64,000 bases of DNA from an uncultured Bacteroidia bacterium (GTDB taxonomy: Bacteria; Bacteroidota; Bacteroidia; Bacteroidales; F082). A program made the translations under genes and the position numbers. The notes beneath the pieces are model-generated. The model worked only from the letters and a program-made list of their open reading frames with translations. It was not told the origin of the DNA and searched no databases. The stretch covers positions 124,001-188,000 of the forward strand of contig CADCJI010000005.1 in NCBI GenBank assembly GCA_902801625.1, in the 5' to 3' direction. Shown here piece by piece: positions 42,635 to 52,053 of the stretch. Every line of letters starts with the position of its first letter. The first letter of the stretch is position 1.

Positions 42635-44347
42635 ATGACGGAATCAAAAATATTTATCTCAAAAGCCACCCAACGCAACTGGGACAAGTTGAAAAACAGC
42701 GGTGCCGACCGATTGACGCGACGGGCCAACAAGAGCCGTTCGCAGAAAATCATCACCCCTGAAGGCTATGTAATGGCGGGTAGCCTGCCCCGCTTTGTGG
42801 AAGAGCTGAAGGCTGCTTACTATCCCATGGAGGATTTGATTTACAGCCTTTGCGCCATGTATTTGGAGCATAACAAGGTCAACGAAGCCAACAAGAGCCG
42901 TTTCTTCGAGGAGTACACGCAGTATCAGCGTATTGAGCTTGAAGTGCCTCGGCAAATTCTCAAAAACCGGCAAGACGACTGGATTGGTTTCGTCTATCAG
43001 TCGCTGACGGCGGAAGGTAGCCGCATCTTGAAAGGACTTTACTACACCAAGCCCGTGATTGTCAACGAGATGCTTTCCGACATACGTGTCTTGAATGGTG
43101 AAAAATTTCTCGACCCCTGCTGTGGTAGCGGCATCTTCCTGTTGAAAGTCCAACATGCCCAGATGGAACAGCTCTATGGCATCGACAACGATCCGCTTGC
43201 GGTGATGATTGCCAAAGCCAACTTGATGGTCAAGTTCAATGAATCATCGGTTTATCCACAAATTTATCAGATGGACTTTCTGCTTCACGCAGCCTCGGCT
43301 TTGGGCGATTTGAAGTTCGACTACATCGTCACCAATCCGCCTTGGGGTACGGAAAAGGGCAAGCTTCATCCTTCTGAGATCATTCAATCCAAAGAGAAGG
43401 CTTCGCTGTTTTTCACCGAATCGTTCAAGTTCCTGAACAGGAATGGAATACAGCATTTCCTTTTGCCATCCTCTGTGATGAAGATCAAGGTGCACGCTGA
43501 TTTGCGTCGTTTTGTGACTCATGAAACACACATAGAGAGCCTGAAATGCTATCGCGAGCGTTTCAAAGGCGTTTTTACGGATTTCATCAGCTTGAAAGTC
43601 AGCAAGAAACCGACATTTGGAGGTCAGAATTATTTGGTGTATGGTGCCAATAATGAAGTTTCACGGAAAGAGTTTAAGCTTGTTGAAGACGACTTCTGTG
43701 CTATTCCCATGCTGAACGACCGCGATGAGGCTATCATCGGCAAGGTGGAGCGTTTGCGTTACGACGACCTCTCACATAGCCAATGGGCTTTGGGCATCAT
43801 CACGGGCAACAATGCCAAAGTGCTGAAAGACAGGCCAAGAAAAGGCTTGGAACCCATTTATACGGGTAAGGACATTAGTAAATACAGCCTAAAAAAGGCC
43901 AGCCGTTATGTCAAATACAATCGCGCTGATTTTCAGCAGTGTGCGAAGGATGAGTTGTATCGGGCGAAGGAAAAGTTGGTGTATAAGTTTGTCTCAGGTC
44001 ATCTTTGCTTCACCTACGACGACAAGCAACGTTTGTTCCTCAATAGTGCCAATATCCTCATTCCCGAAGTGGATGGCATGAGTGTCAAGACGGTGTTGGC
44101 TTTCCTTAATTCATCGTTGTTCAACTTCTTGTATGTCAAGCGATTCAACGACCTTAAGATATTGAAGGGTAATCTTTCGACTTTGCCTTTCCCGAAAATT
44201 ACGCCAGAACAAGACCAACAACTCGCGGCTCTTGTTGACCGTGCTTTGGACGGGAATAAAGAAGCGCAAAAGGAGATTGATGGGATGATTATTGATTTGT
44301 ATCAGTTTGGTTCTGATGAAATAGCTTCAATACAAAGTAAAAGTTAA
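42635..44347 (+). CDS. Orphan N6-adenine DNA methyltransferase (Eco57I/TaqI type)
   Basis: 570 residues from ATG 42635 (MTESKIFISKATQ). The N-terminal 140 residues are helical. Motif I is FLDPCCGSGIFLL (about 163-175), motif IV IVTNPPWG (about 236-243), typical of gamma-class N6-adenine methyltransferases; the last 200 residues (IYTGKDISKYSLKKASRY, LNSANILIPEV, LLFLNSSLFNFLY-like) are a TaqI-like DNA-recognition domain. No PD-(D/E)XK endonuclease domain is seen and no restriction gene adjoins, so it may be a solitary methylase. The stop touches a GIY-YIG element. Confidence 0.85.
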   Translation: MTESKIFISKATQRNWDKLKNSGADRLTRRANKSRSQKIITPEGYVMAGSLPRFVEELKAAYYPMEDLIYSLCAMYLEHNKVNEANKSRFFEEYTQYQRIELEVPRQILKNRQDDWIGFVYQSLTAEGSRILKGLYYTKPVIVNEMLSDIRVLNGEKFLDPCCGSGIFLLKVQHAQMEQLYGIDNDPLAVMIAKANLMVKFNESSVYPQIYQMDFLLHAASALGDLKFDYIVTNPPWGTEKGKLHPSEIIQSKEKASLFFTESFKFLNRNGIQHFLLPSSVMKIKVHADLRRFVTHETHIESLKCYRERFKGVFTDFISLKVSKKPTFGGQNYLVYGANNEVSRKEFKLVEDDFCAIPMLNDRDEAIIGKVERLRYDDLSHSQWALGIITGNNAKVLKDRPRKGLEPIYTGKDISKYSLKKASRYVKYNRADFQQCAKDELYRAKEKLVYKFVSGHLCFTYDDKQRLFLNSANILIPEVDGMSVKTVLAFLNSSLFNFLYVKRFNDLKILKGNLSTLPFPKITPEQDQQLAALVDRALDGNKEAQKEIDGMIIDLYQFGSDEIASIQSKS

Positions 44348-44705
44348 GGTCCCTGAGCCTGTCGAAGGGCCGGTTTAAGAAACAAAAGTATATGTGTTAT
44401 ATGTATATTCTTCGTTGTTCAAACGGCCAGTATTATGTTGGAAGCACACAAGATTTAGACAAAAGACTTGCAGAACATCAATGTGGTGAAGGAGCTTTGT
44501 TCACCAAAAAGCATCTTCCCGTTGAACTTGTCTATTACGAGCAGTTTCAAAGAATTGTAGATGCTTTTCAAAGAGAGCATCAAGTCAAAGGTTGGAATCG
44601 TCATAAGAAAGAAGCTTTAATTAATAACCATCCTGAATTATTGCCGGAGTTGTCGAAACATCAATAATTACTATACAAGTCGGCCCTTCGACAGGCTCAG
44701 GGACC
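44348..44705. mobile_element. GIY-YIG gene bounded by 25-bp inverted repeats
   Basis: Left arm 44348-44372 and right arm 44681-44705 are perfect inverted copies (25/25) containing CCCTGAGCCTGTCGAAGGG. The left arm begins at the first base after the methyltransferase stop. The 358-bp unit contains only the GIY-YIG gene. The same arms occur as empty doublets at 10284, 19191, 29871 and 54150. Confidence 0.7.
44392..44667 (+). CDS. GIY-YIG nuclease (UPF0213-like)
   Basis: 91 residues, nearly all GIY-YIG domain: [29 protein letters not shown] gives the two Tyr-motifs (MYI, YYVG) and the catalytic Arg (about 25); Glu in VYYEQF and [18 protein letters not shown] complete it. The family includes homing and repair nucleases; most UPF0213 proteins are uncharacterised. 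It sits inside perfect inverted repeats, which suggests a mobile unit. Its own promoter is not clear. Confidence 0.88.
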   Translation: MCYMYILRCSNGQYYVGSTQDLDKRLAEHQCGEGALFTKKHLPVELVYYEQFQRIVDAFQREHQVKGWNRHKKEALINNHPELLPELSKHQ

Positions 44706-44728
44706 TATGCTATTTTAAACCTTTAATC

Positions 44729-45739
44729 ATGAACATCCTAGTCACCGGCGGTGCCGGATTCATCGGCTCACATACTTTAGTGGAACTCAACGCTGCAGGA
44801 CACGAGACCGTGGTCGTCGATAACCTGTGCAACTCCAACCGCAAGTCATTGGAGCGGGTGGTGGAGCTGACGGGAAAGGAAATCCCGTTTTATGAAGTCG
44901 ACATCCGAGACCGCGAAGGCCTCAACTGCGTGATGGAAGCCCATCATTTCGATGCCTGCATCCACTTTGCAGGCTTGAAGGCCGTGGGTGAGAGTGTGGA
45001 GAAGCCATGGGAGTATTACGAAAACAACATTAGTGGTACATTGACCTTGCTCGATGTGATGCGCCAGCACGGCTGCAAGAACATCATCTTCTCCTCATCG
45101 GCTACTGTCTATGGCGACCCAGCCATCATCCCTATCACGGAGGAATGCCCCAAGGGACACTGCACAAACCCTTACGGCCAGACCAAAAGCATGCTCGAGG
45201 AAATCATGATGGACATGCAAAAGGCCGACAAAGAATGGAACATCGTGTTGTTGCGCTACTTCAACCCCATCGGTGCCCATCCGAGCGGTAGGATAGGGGA
45301 GAACCCCAACGGCATCCCCAACAACCTGATGCCCTATGTCACCCAAGTGGCGGTGGGCAAGCGTCCCGAGTTGGGTGTCTTTGGTGACGACTATGACACC
45401 CCCGATGGCACTGGTGTTCGCGACTACATCCATGTCGTGGACTTGGCCCGTGGTCATGTGGCAGCCTTACAAGCCATCGAGAGGAACTGTGGCTGTGCCA
45501 TCTATAACCTTGGCACGGGACAAGGCTACTCAGTGCTTCAAGTGGTAAAGACTTTCGAGAAGGTCAACGGCATCAAGATTCCATACAGCATCAAGCCACG
45601 CAGGGCAGGCGACATCGCCACCTGTTATTCCAATCCCGCCAAGGCGGAGAAGGAATTGGGCTGGAAGGCACAATACGGCCTCGAAGAAATGTGCCGCGAC
45701 TCGTGGAACTGGCAGAAAAACAACCCCAATGGGTATTGA
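44729..45739 (+). CDS. galE: UDP-glucose 4-epimerase
   Basis: 336 residues, standard GalE length. Rossmann motif [12 protein letters not shown] at 4-15, catalytic S-S-A/T in FSSSATVYG and Tyr-x-x-x-Lys in NPYGQTK. Interconverts UDP-glucose and UDP-galactose (possibly the N-acetyl forms). First gene of the sugar-nucleotide cluster that runs to 60.3 kb. Confidence 0.93.
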   Translation: MNILVTGGAGFIGSHTLVELNAAGHETVVVDNLCNSNRKSLERVVELTGKEIPFYEVDIRDREGLNCVMEAHHFDACIHFAGLKAVGESVEKPWEYYENNISGTLTLLDVMRQHGCKNIIFSSSATVYGDPAIIPITEECPKGHCTNPYGQTKSMLEEIMMDMQKADKEWNIVLLRYFNPIGAHPSGRIGENPNGIPNNLMPYVTQVAVGKRPELGVFGDDYDTPDGTGVRDYIHVVDLARGHVAALQAIERNCGCAIYNLGTGQGYSVLQVVKTFEKVNGIKIPYSIKPRRAGDIATCYSNPAKAEKELGWKAQYGLEEMCRDSWNWQKNNPNGY

Positions 45740-45814
45740 GTTTGATAATAGATGAGCAAATTTAGTTTATATAAATACATGCGACGCAGGACTATCGGAC
45801 TATGACTTGTGACA

Positions 45815-45858
45815 ATGACTATGACCGCTCAAATTGATGTAAAAGCGGTCATAGTCAT
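45815..45858. repeat. ATGACTATGACCGCT hairpin (tcatagtcat family)
   Basis: Perfect 15-bp stem: 45815-45829 with 45844-45858. More catagtca units flank it (about 45798-45887). It is part of the 363-nt gap after galE. Confidence 0.85.
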
Positions 45859-45943
45859 GGTCAATGGTCATAGTCAAAAAGTCAAATACATGTAGTTTAA
45901 TTATAATAGTTTAGCAAGATTCATTCACTTATGCTCATGATTT

Positions 45944-46056
45944 TTTATCCATCGGTTTTCAAGCATAACGGCAAACGCTATGGTGTCGTTGTCAGTCCTT
46001 TTCCGTAATTCCTGACTGGGACACGGGCGTAACCCGAACTTAGTCACAAGGATAAA
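45944..46056 (+). ncRNA. Possible structured leader RNA before DUF4954
   Basis: TTTATCC (45944-45950) can close with GGATAAA (46050-46056). Inside are AACGGC/GTCGTT (45967-45972 with 45985-45990) and CGGG/CCCG (46024-46027 with 46033-46036). CTGACT (46012-46017) can pair either with GTCAG (45991-45995) or with AGTCA (46042-46046), so the folds exclude each other. I match it to no known riboswitch. The DUF4954 start follows 47 nt later. A short ORF remnant is an alternative explanation. Confidence 0.3.
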
Positions 46057-46102
46057 GGAATAGCTAACAAATTGAAAACTAATTAAATACTAACAAACAT
46101 AA

Positions 46103-48310
46103 ATGGATAAAGTAACTATCATAGACTACGACCGGATTTACAAGAACTTCATCGATGAGAAGTACTTGCATGGTCACGACGAATATTACTACCGCAACCA
46201 ACAGGTGAAAAAACCAAAAGGCGGTTGGCGGCACTTGCATACCGATGAGATTGAACGCTTGGTGAAAAACAGCAACTCGGCCACCAATTGGGACGACATC
46301 TGGGTGACGGACGAGTTCGATACCAACATGGTTCACAACAACCATTTCTTCGGCATGGTGCGCATTGGTCGCATCAACCGTAAGGTGTTGCAATATCACG
46401 ACCTTCGTGTGCCGGTCGGTATTTCCAACAGCAGCATCATTTCATGCGACATTGGCGATGATGTGGCCATCCACGATGTGCATTACATGGCCAACTACAT
46501 CATCGGAGACAGAAGCATCCTCTTCAACATTCAGGAAATCTCTACCACCGACCACTCCAAGTTCGGCAACGGCACCATCAAGGAAGGCGAGCCCGAGGAT
46601 GTGCGTGTGTGGCTTGAGGTGATGAACGAAATTGGGAACCGTAAGATTTTGCCTTTCGATGGCATGATCACTGCCGATGCCTACCTTTGGGCCAAATATA
46701 CCGACGACACCAAGTTGCAGGAACGCCTAAAGGAAATCACCCAGGCCAGCGTCGACTTTCATCGTGGCTATTACGGCACTATTGGCGAATCATGCGTCAT
46801 CAAGAACTGCTGGATCCTGAAGGATGCCAAGGTTGGACCGCATTGTTATATCAAAGGGGCCAGCAAACTGAAAAACATCACCATCAACTCATCGGAAGAG
46901 GAGCCTTCGCAAATCGGTGAAGGGGTCATCTTGGTGAATGGTGTGACGGGATTTGGTTGCCGTATTTTCTATTCCGTGGTGGCTACTCGTTTCGTCTTGG
47001 GCGATAATTGTAATTTGAAATATGGTGCACGTCTGATTAACTCTGTTTTGGGCGACAACTCCACCATTTCGTGCTGCGAGGTGCTGAACAACCTTATCTT
47101 CCCTTCGCACGAACAGCATCACAACAACTCCTTCCTCATCTCGGCTTGCGTGATGGGACAGAGCAATATGGCTGCCGGTGCCACCATGGGTTCCAACCAC
47201 AACAGCCGCGCCACCGATGGCGAGATTGTGGCCTCGCGTGGCTTCTGGCCTGGACTCTGCTCCAGCGTGAAGCACTCGTCGAAGTTCGCCTCATTCACCT
47301 TGCTGTCGAAGGCTGACTATCCCAGCGAACTCAACATTATGTTGCCCTTCTGCTTGGTCAACAACAATACGGCCAAGAACGAGCTGGAAGTCATGCCCGC
47401 TTATTGGTGGATGTACAACATGTACGCCATTGCGCGTAACACTTCGAAGTATATCAGCCGTGACAAGCGCAAACGCAAAATCCAAAACATCGAGTTCGAA
47501 ACCCTTGCTCCCGATACCGTTGAAGAAATCATCGAAGGTCGCAAGTTGCTCGAAGTTTGGGTAGCCAAGGCCTATCTTCGCACTAAGGGTGAGGATCCTG
47601 AGAAATACGAGTATTACGACTTGCGCGAATGCGGTAAGAACCTTCTTGACAACGAACCCGATACGGTGAAATCCTTGGAGGTCTTCGGCGAACATATGGA
47701 AAAAGGCAAACGCAGAGTACGCATCCTCAAGCCTTTGGAGGCTTACCATGCCTATGGCGACATGATTACCTATTATGCCGTCAGCACCCTGATGCATTAT
47801 CTTGAGGCTCATCCCGAAACGGATATGGAATCCATCGTCAACCACATGAAAGGCAAGCGCCTCCGCAAGTGGATCAACCTCGGTGGTCAGACCATGCCTG
47901 TGGAATATGCCGACCAACTTCGTGCCGACATTCGTGATGGTGTGCTCAACACTTGGGACGAGATACATCACCGTTATGACGAGCTTTGGGAGAATTATCA
48001 AGCCGAGAAATTGCGTCATGCCTACTTTGCGTTGATGTTCCTCTACAAAGATGAGACAGACGTGCTCACCGAAGAGATGTGGCATGAGAATTTGGATGAA
48101 GCCATCCGTATCCAGCATTTCATCTGCGCCCAAGTGTACGAAAGCCGCAAGAAAGACTATGAGAACGAATTCCGTAACGCCACCTTCCGCAACGAGGCTG
48201 AGAAACTGGCCGTTGTCGGCAGCATCGACGACGTCAGCTTTGTCAAACAGATCCGCAAGGAAACCGAAGAATTCATTGCATTAATTCAAAAATACAGAAA
48301 AACCCATTAA
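46103..48310 (+). CDS. DUF4954 protein (left-handed beta-helix type)
   Basis: 735 residues, the usual size of DUF4954 proteins, which are common in Bacteroidales. The middle (about 100-390) has hexapeptide-like turns ([VI]G..C.I) such as IGESCVIKNCWILKDAKVGPHCYIKGASKL and LGDNCNLKYGARLINSVLGDNSTI, resembling sugar-nucleotide acyl- or nucleotidyltransferase beta-helices. The C-terminal 300 residues are helical (DUF6819-like). Biochemical role unknown; the link to nagB and sugar genes suggests amino-sugar metabolism. Confidence 0.82.
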   Translation: MDKVTIIDYDRIYKNFIDEKYLHGHDEYYYRNQQVKKPKGGWRHLHTDEIERLVKNSNSATNWDDIWVTDEFDTNMVHNNHFFGMVRIGRINRKVLQYHDLRVPVGISNSSIISCDIGDDVAIHDVHYMANYIIGDRSILFNIQEISTTDHSKFGNGTIKEGEPEDVRVWLEVMNEIGNRKILPFDGMITADAYLWAKYTDDTKLQERLKEITQASVDFHRGYYGTIGESCVIKNCWILKDAKVGPHCYIKGASKLKNITINSSEEEPSQIGEGVILVNGVTGFGCRIFYSVVATRFVLGDNCNLKYGARLINSVLGDNSTISCCEVLNNLIFPSHEQHHNNSFLISACVMGQSNMAAGATMGSNHNSRATDGEIVASRGFWPGLCSSVKHSSKFASFTLLSKADYPSELNIMLPFCLVNNNTAKNELEVMPAYWWMYNMYAIARNTSKYISRDKRKRKIQNIEFETLAPDTVEEIIEGRKLLEVWVAKAYLRTKGEDPEKYEYYDLRECGKNLLDNEPDTVKSLEVFGEHMEKGKRRVRILKPLEAYHAYGDMITYYAVSTLMHYLEAHPETDMESIVNHMKGKRLRKWINLGGQTMPVEYADQLRADIRDGVLNTWDEIHHRYDELWENYQAEKLRHAYFALMFLYKDETDVLTEEMWHENLDEAIRIQHFICAQVYESRKKDYENEFRNATFRNEAEKLAVVGSIDDVSFVKQIRKETEEFIALIQKYRKTH

Positions 48311-48470
48311 AGCTACTGGCTATTGGCAATAGGCTGTTAGCTATTAGCAATTAGCCGTTAGCCAACGTATGATGCGGCTAATTGCTAACGGCTAATAGCT
48401 AAAAGCCAACTAAGCCAGAAGCCAGAGGCCAAAAGCCAAAAGCCAGAAGCAACTGAATAACTGAATAACT
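48311..48470. repeat. GCTAATAGC / GCCAGAAGCC repeat block, copy 1
   Basis: TTAGCTATTAGC (48337-48348) pairs with GCTAATAGCTAA (48391-48402), with ATTAGCC/GGCTAAT inside, followed by tandem AGCCAGA/AGCCAAA and CTGAATAA units. It fills most of the DUF4954-nagB gap. Confidence 0.75.
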
Positions 48471-48493
48471 GAACAACTAAAATACAAAATACT

Positions 48494-49285
48494 ATGAGAG
48501 TCATTATTGAAAAAAACTACGACGCCATGTCGCGTTGGGCTGCTAACCATATCGTTGAACGCATCAATGCCTTCAAGCCAACCGCTAAGAAACCTTTCAT
48601 TCTGGGTCTGCCTACGGGCTCCACACCTATCGGCACCTACAAAGAGTTGGTGCGCCTTTACAAGAAAGGCCAAGTCTCCTTCAAGAATGTGGTCACCTTC
48701 AACATGGACGAATATGTCCGCATTCCCGAAGACCACCCCGAGAGCTACCACAGCTTCATGTGGAACAATTTCTTCAAGCACATCGATATCAAGAAGGAGA
48801 ATGTCAACATCTTGAACGGCAACGCTGAAGACCTTGAGGCTGAGTGTGCCCGCTATGAGGAGAAGATCAAGAGCTACGGCGGCATCGACCTCTTCATGGG
48901 TGGCATTGGTCCCGATGGCCACATCGCCTTCAACGAGCCTGGCAGCTCTTTGACTTCACGCACCCGTGTGAAGACCCTCACCAGCGACACCATCATCGCC
49001 AATTCCCGCTTCTTCGACAACGATATCAATAAGGTGCCGAAGACTGCTCTCACCGTGGGTGTGGGTACTGTCATGGACAGCCGTGAAGTGATGATTCTGG
49101 CCAATGGTCACGGCAAAGCCCGCGCCTTGGCCCATGCCATTGAGGGTGCCGTCAGCCAAATGTGGACCGTCAGTGTGCTGCAGATGCATCCGAAAGGCAT
49201 TATCGTCTGCGACGATGCCGCCTGCGATGAAATGACCTACGGTACCGTGAAGTACTTTAAGGATATAGAAAAGAATAATTTGTAA
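48494..49285 (+). CDS. nagB: Glucosamine-6-phosphate deaminase
   Basis: 263 residues, classical NagB length. Turns glucosamine-6-phosphate into fructose-6-phosphate and ammonia. Motifs: [16 protein letters not shown], the catalytic [20 protein letters not shown], and [17 protein letters not shown]. Acts opposite to GlmS (30 kb). Lies between two repeat blocks in the sugar cluster. Confidence 0.95.
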   Translation: MRVIIEKNYDAMSRWAANHIVERINAFKPTAKKPFILGLPTGSTPIGTYKELVRLYKKGQVSFKNVVTFNMDEYVRIPEDHPESYHSFMWNNFFKHIDIKKENVNILNGNAEDLEAECARYEEKIKSYGGIDLFMGGIGPDGHIAFNEPGSSLTSRTRVKTLTSDTIIANSRFFDNDINKVPKTALTVGVGTVMDSREVMILANGHGKARALAHAIEGAVSQMWTVSVLQMHPKGIIVCDDAACDEMTYGTVKYFKDIEKNNL

Positions 49286-49298
49286 TAGCTATTGGCTA

Positions 49299-49393
49299 TT
49301 GGCTTCTGGCCTCTGGCAGCTTGAACGTTGCTTTTAGGTCAGAAGCCAAGCCTGAAGCAATGTGTAATAAAAAAGCCAGAGGCCAGAAGCCAA
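49299..49393. repeat. GCCAGAGGCCAGAAGCC inverted repeat, copy 2
   Basis: Perfect 19-bp inverted repeat: TTGGCTTCTGGCCTCTGGC at 49299-49317 with its complement at 49375-49393, just before the wlbA start. Confidence 0.85.
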
Positions 49394-49399
49394 ACAAAA

Positions 49400-50368
49400 A
49401 TGAAAAACTTCGCGATAATCGGCGTTGGTGGCTACATTGCCCCGCGTCACCTCAAAGCCATCAAAGACACTGGTAACAACCTTGTCTCCGCCTACGACAA
49501 AAGCGACAGCGTGGGCATCATGGACAGCTATTTCCCCAAGGCTGCCTTCTTTACCGAACAAGAACTTTTCGACCGCCACAACACCAAGTTGCGCGACAGC
49601 GGCACCAACATAGACTATATAAGCGTCTGCACGCCTAATTATCTGCACGATGCCCATACTCGTTACGGTTTGCGTCTCGGTGCCGATGTCATTTGTGAGA
49701 AGCCTCTCGTGCTCAACCCGTGGAACATCGATGCCTTGCAAAAGGTGGAACAGCGTCAGGGACATAAGGTCAACACCATCCTGCAGTTGCGCTTGCACGA
49801 CAAAATTGTTGCACTCAAGAAGAAAGTCGAGGAAGGCCCGAAAGACAAAATCTACGACATTGACCTGACCTACATCACCTCACGGGGCAACTGGTATTAT
49901 GCCTCATGGAAAGGCGATGTCAACAAGAGTGGCGGCATTGCCACCAACATCGGTGTGCATTTCTATGACATGCTGAGCTGGATTTTCGGCGACGTGGCAA
50001 AGAATATAGTCCACGTGGCTTCGCACGACCGTGTGGCAGGCTATCTGGAACTGAAGCGTGCCCGCGTGCGTTACTTCCTTAGCATCAATGCCGACACCCT
50101 GCCGGAGAATGCCGTGGAAGGCGAGAAGCGCACCTATCGTACCATCATGATTGACGGTGAGGAGTTTGAGTTCAGCCAAGGTTTCACCGAGTTGCACACC
50201 AAGAGCTATGAGAACATTCTGGCTGGTCATGGCTTTGGCTTGGAGGACGCTCGTCGTTGCATCGAGATTGTGTATGAGATTCGCAACGCGAAGCCTGTCG
50301 GCCTCATCGGTGATTATCATCCCATGGCTAAGCTCCCGCTGAGCGGTCATCCGTTTGGGTGGAAGTGA
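49400..50368 (+). CDS. wlbA: WlbA/WbpB-type UDP-GlcNAcA 3-dehydrogenase
   Basis: 322 residues from ATG 49400; the longer frame from 49328 only reads repeat sequence. Gfo/Idh/MocA fold: MKNFAIIGVGGYIAPRHLKAI, SVCTPNYLH, EKPL with the catalytic Lys, QLRLHDKIVALK, ITSRGNWYY, NIGVHFYDML. This closely follows Bordetella WlbA and Pseudomonas WbpB, which oxidise C3 of UDP-GlcNAc uronic acid toward UDP-ManNAc3NAcA. The 6-dehydrogenase that would feed it is next; the partner aminotransferase and acetyltransferase are not in the window. Confidence 0.85.
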   Translation: MKNFAIIGVGGYIAPRHLKAIKDTGNNLVSAYDKSDSVGIMDSYFPKAAFFTEQELFDRHNTKLRDSGTNIDYISVCTPNYLHDAHTRYGLRLGADVICEKPLVLNPWNIDALQKVEQRQGHKVNTILQLRLHDKIVALKKKVEEGPKDKIYDIDLTYITSRGNWYYASWKGDVNKSGGIATNIGVHFYDMLSWIFGDVAKNIVHVASHDRVAGYLELKRARVRYFLSINADTLPENAVEGEKRTYRTIMIDGEEFEFSQGFTELHTKSYENILAGHGFGLEDARRCIEIVYEIRNAKPVGLIGDYHPMAKLPLSGHPFGWK

Positions 50369-50373
50369 TGCCA

Positions 50374-50550
50374 GCCTCCCATGTCATTCCTAGTGGAGGC
50401 TTGTGCGACTTGGAATCTATGGGAGGCGGTTCAAAAGGCAAAACCCATAAAGGACGGCCTCACCAGGCATAGATCCCTTGCCTTTGCCCACAAGCCTTCG
50501 CAGGGATGACATACCTGTTGAGGCCTGCACTCAACATTGGGATGACATGC
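50374..50550. repeat. ATGTCATTCC/GGAATGACAT double-hairpin element, copy 1
   Basis: Hairpin 1: GCCTCCCAT (50374-50382) with ATGGGAGGC (50419-50427), enclosing GTCATTCC...GGAATCT. Hairpin 2 in opposite orientation: CATAGATCCC (about 50468-50477) with GGGATGACAT (about 50503-50512). An extra half-copy GGGATGACATG ends the block. Confidence 0.8.
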
Positions 50551-50593
50551 TTTCTGAAACCTGAATAGACAGAATAACAATTACTACTATAAT

Positions 50594-51862
50594 ATGAAAG
50601 ACACAAAAATCTGTGTAATAGGCCTCGGCTATGTGGGTCTGCCCCTTGCCCGCCTGTTTTCAACGAAGTTCGAGACCATCGGCTTCGACATGAACCAGCG
50701 TCGTGTGGATGCCCTGATGACGGGTCACGACGCTACCCTTGAAGTCAGCGACGAGCTACTTCAAGATGCCATCAAGAACCACGGCTTCCGTTGCACCACC
50801 AACCTTGAGGAGATCAAGCAGTGCAACTTCTATGTGGTGGCCGTGCCCACTCCTGTCGACAGCGACAACCGCCCCGACTTGCGTCCCTTATGGGGAGCCT
50901 CCGAGACCGTCGGTAAGGTCATCAGCAAGGGTGATGTGGTGGTGTACGAAAGCACCGTCTATCCCGGCGTGACCGAGGAGGAATGCCTGCCCGTGGTGGA
51001 GCGCGTCAGCGGACTGAGGTTCAATGTCGACTTCTATGCCGGCTATAGTCCCGAGCGCATCAACCCCGGTGACAAGCAGCACACCGTTGAAAAGATTAAG
51101 AAAGTAACCTCTGGTTCCACGCCTGAGATTGCCGATTATGTGGACGAAGTCTACAACAGCGTCCTCGTCAACGGCACGCACAAAGCCCCGAGCATCAAGG
51201 TGGCTGAGGCCTCCAAAATCATCGAGAACAGCCAGCGTGATGTCAACATCGCCTTCATGAACGAATTGGCGAAGATTTTCAATGCCATGGGTATTGACAC
51301 GCACGATGTGATTGAAGCCGCCAGCAGCAAGTGGAACTTCATCAAGCTGAGCCCCGGCTTAGTGGGCGGCCACTGCATCAGCGTCGACCCCTATTACCTT
51401 ATCCAAAAGGCTCAAGTTTACGGTGTGCTCCCCCGCGTGATGAGCAATGCACGCCGTCTCAACGACGGCATGGGTGCTTATGTGGCCAACCAGACCATCA
51501 AATGCATGAACAAGAAGGGTGTGATGGTGAAGAACGCCAAGATCCTCATCTTGGGCATCACTTTCAAGGAGAACTGCCCCGACATCCGCAACACCAAGGT
51601 GGTCGACATCTACCACACGTTGCGCGAGTACACGCCCAACATCACGGTCTATGACCCTTGGGCCAATGCCGAGCATGTGTTCCAAGAATACGGTGTGACC
51701 GTGACCAACGAAGTCCCGGCAGCCCAATTCGACGCGGTCATCCTCGCCGTGGCACACAAGGAGTTCCTTGATTTGGATGTGAAATCCTTTGTGAAAGACA
51801 ATGGTGTCATTTATGACGTGAAAGGCATTTTGCCCCGTGGGATTATTGACGGTAGGTTGTAG
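50594..51862 (+). CDS. TviB/WbpA-type UDP-N-acetylhexosamine 6-dehydrogenase
   Basis: 422 residues. UDP-glucose/GDP-mannose dehydrogenase family: CVIGLGYVGLPLARLF (NAD site), VPTPVD, YESTVYPGVTEE, SPERINPGD, and catalytic Cys in GLVGGHCISVDPYYL. Closest in style to TviB/WbpA, which oxidise C6 of UDP-GlcNAc or UDP-GalNAc. It follows wlbA, so the two steps probably act in one pathway. Both flanks carry the double-hairpin element. Confidence 0.9.
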   Translation: MKDTKICVIGLGYVGLPLARLFSTKFETIGFDMNQRRVDALMTGHDATLEVSDELLQDAIKNHGFRCTTNLEEIKQCNFYVVAVPTPVDSDNRPDLRPLWGASETVGKVISKGDVVVYESTVYPGVTEEECLPVVERVSGLRFNVDFYAGYSPERINPGDKQHTVEKIKKVTSGSTPEIADYVDEVYNSVLVNGTHKAPSIKVAEASKIIENSQRDVNIAFMNELAKIFNAMGIDTHDVIEAASSKWNFIKLSPGLVGGHCISVDPYYLIQKAQVYGVLPRVMSNARRLNDGMGAYVANQTIKCMNKKGVMVKNAKILILGITFKENCPDIRNTKVVDIYHTLREYTPNITVYDPWANAEHVFQEYGVTVTNEVPAAQFDAVILAVAHKEFLDLDVKSFVKDNGVIYDVKGILPRGIIDGRL

Positions 51863-51879
51863 TTTTTAGGTTAATGCTA

Positions 51880-52030
51880 GACTCCCATGTCATTCCAACA
51901 GAGGCTGGTGGGGAAGGAGGGAATCTATGGGAGGCGGCTCGAATAAATAAAAAACCAGACGGCTTTTGAAGCCATAGATCCCATGCTCGCGCACTGCCAA
52001 CCGCAGGGATGACATGCCTTCAAAAGCCTG
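51880..52030. repeat. ATGTCATTCC/GGAATGACAT double-hairpin element, copy 2
   Basis: Hairpin 1: CTCCCAT (51882-51888) with ATGGGAG (51927-51933). Hairpin 2: GGCTTTTGAAG..CATAGATCCC (from 51961) with GGGATGACATGCCTTCAAAAGCC (to about 52028; arms differ at three positions). The core motif is the same as in copies 1 and 3, but the stem arms differ. Confidence 0.8.
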
Positions 52031-52053
52031 TTCAAACTGTAAAATAACAAACA

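Noticed and set aside
45938-46007. Short ORF in the gap before DUF4954
   Set aside because: About 23 codons with no supporting start context or homology that I can recognise; left as a possible structured leader instead.
47291-48133. 280-codon open frame on the minus strand
   Set aside because: Antisense to DUF4954, no signal peptide or family features.
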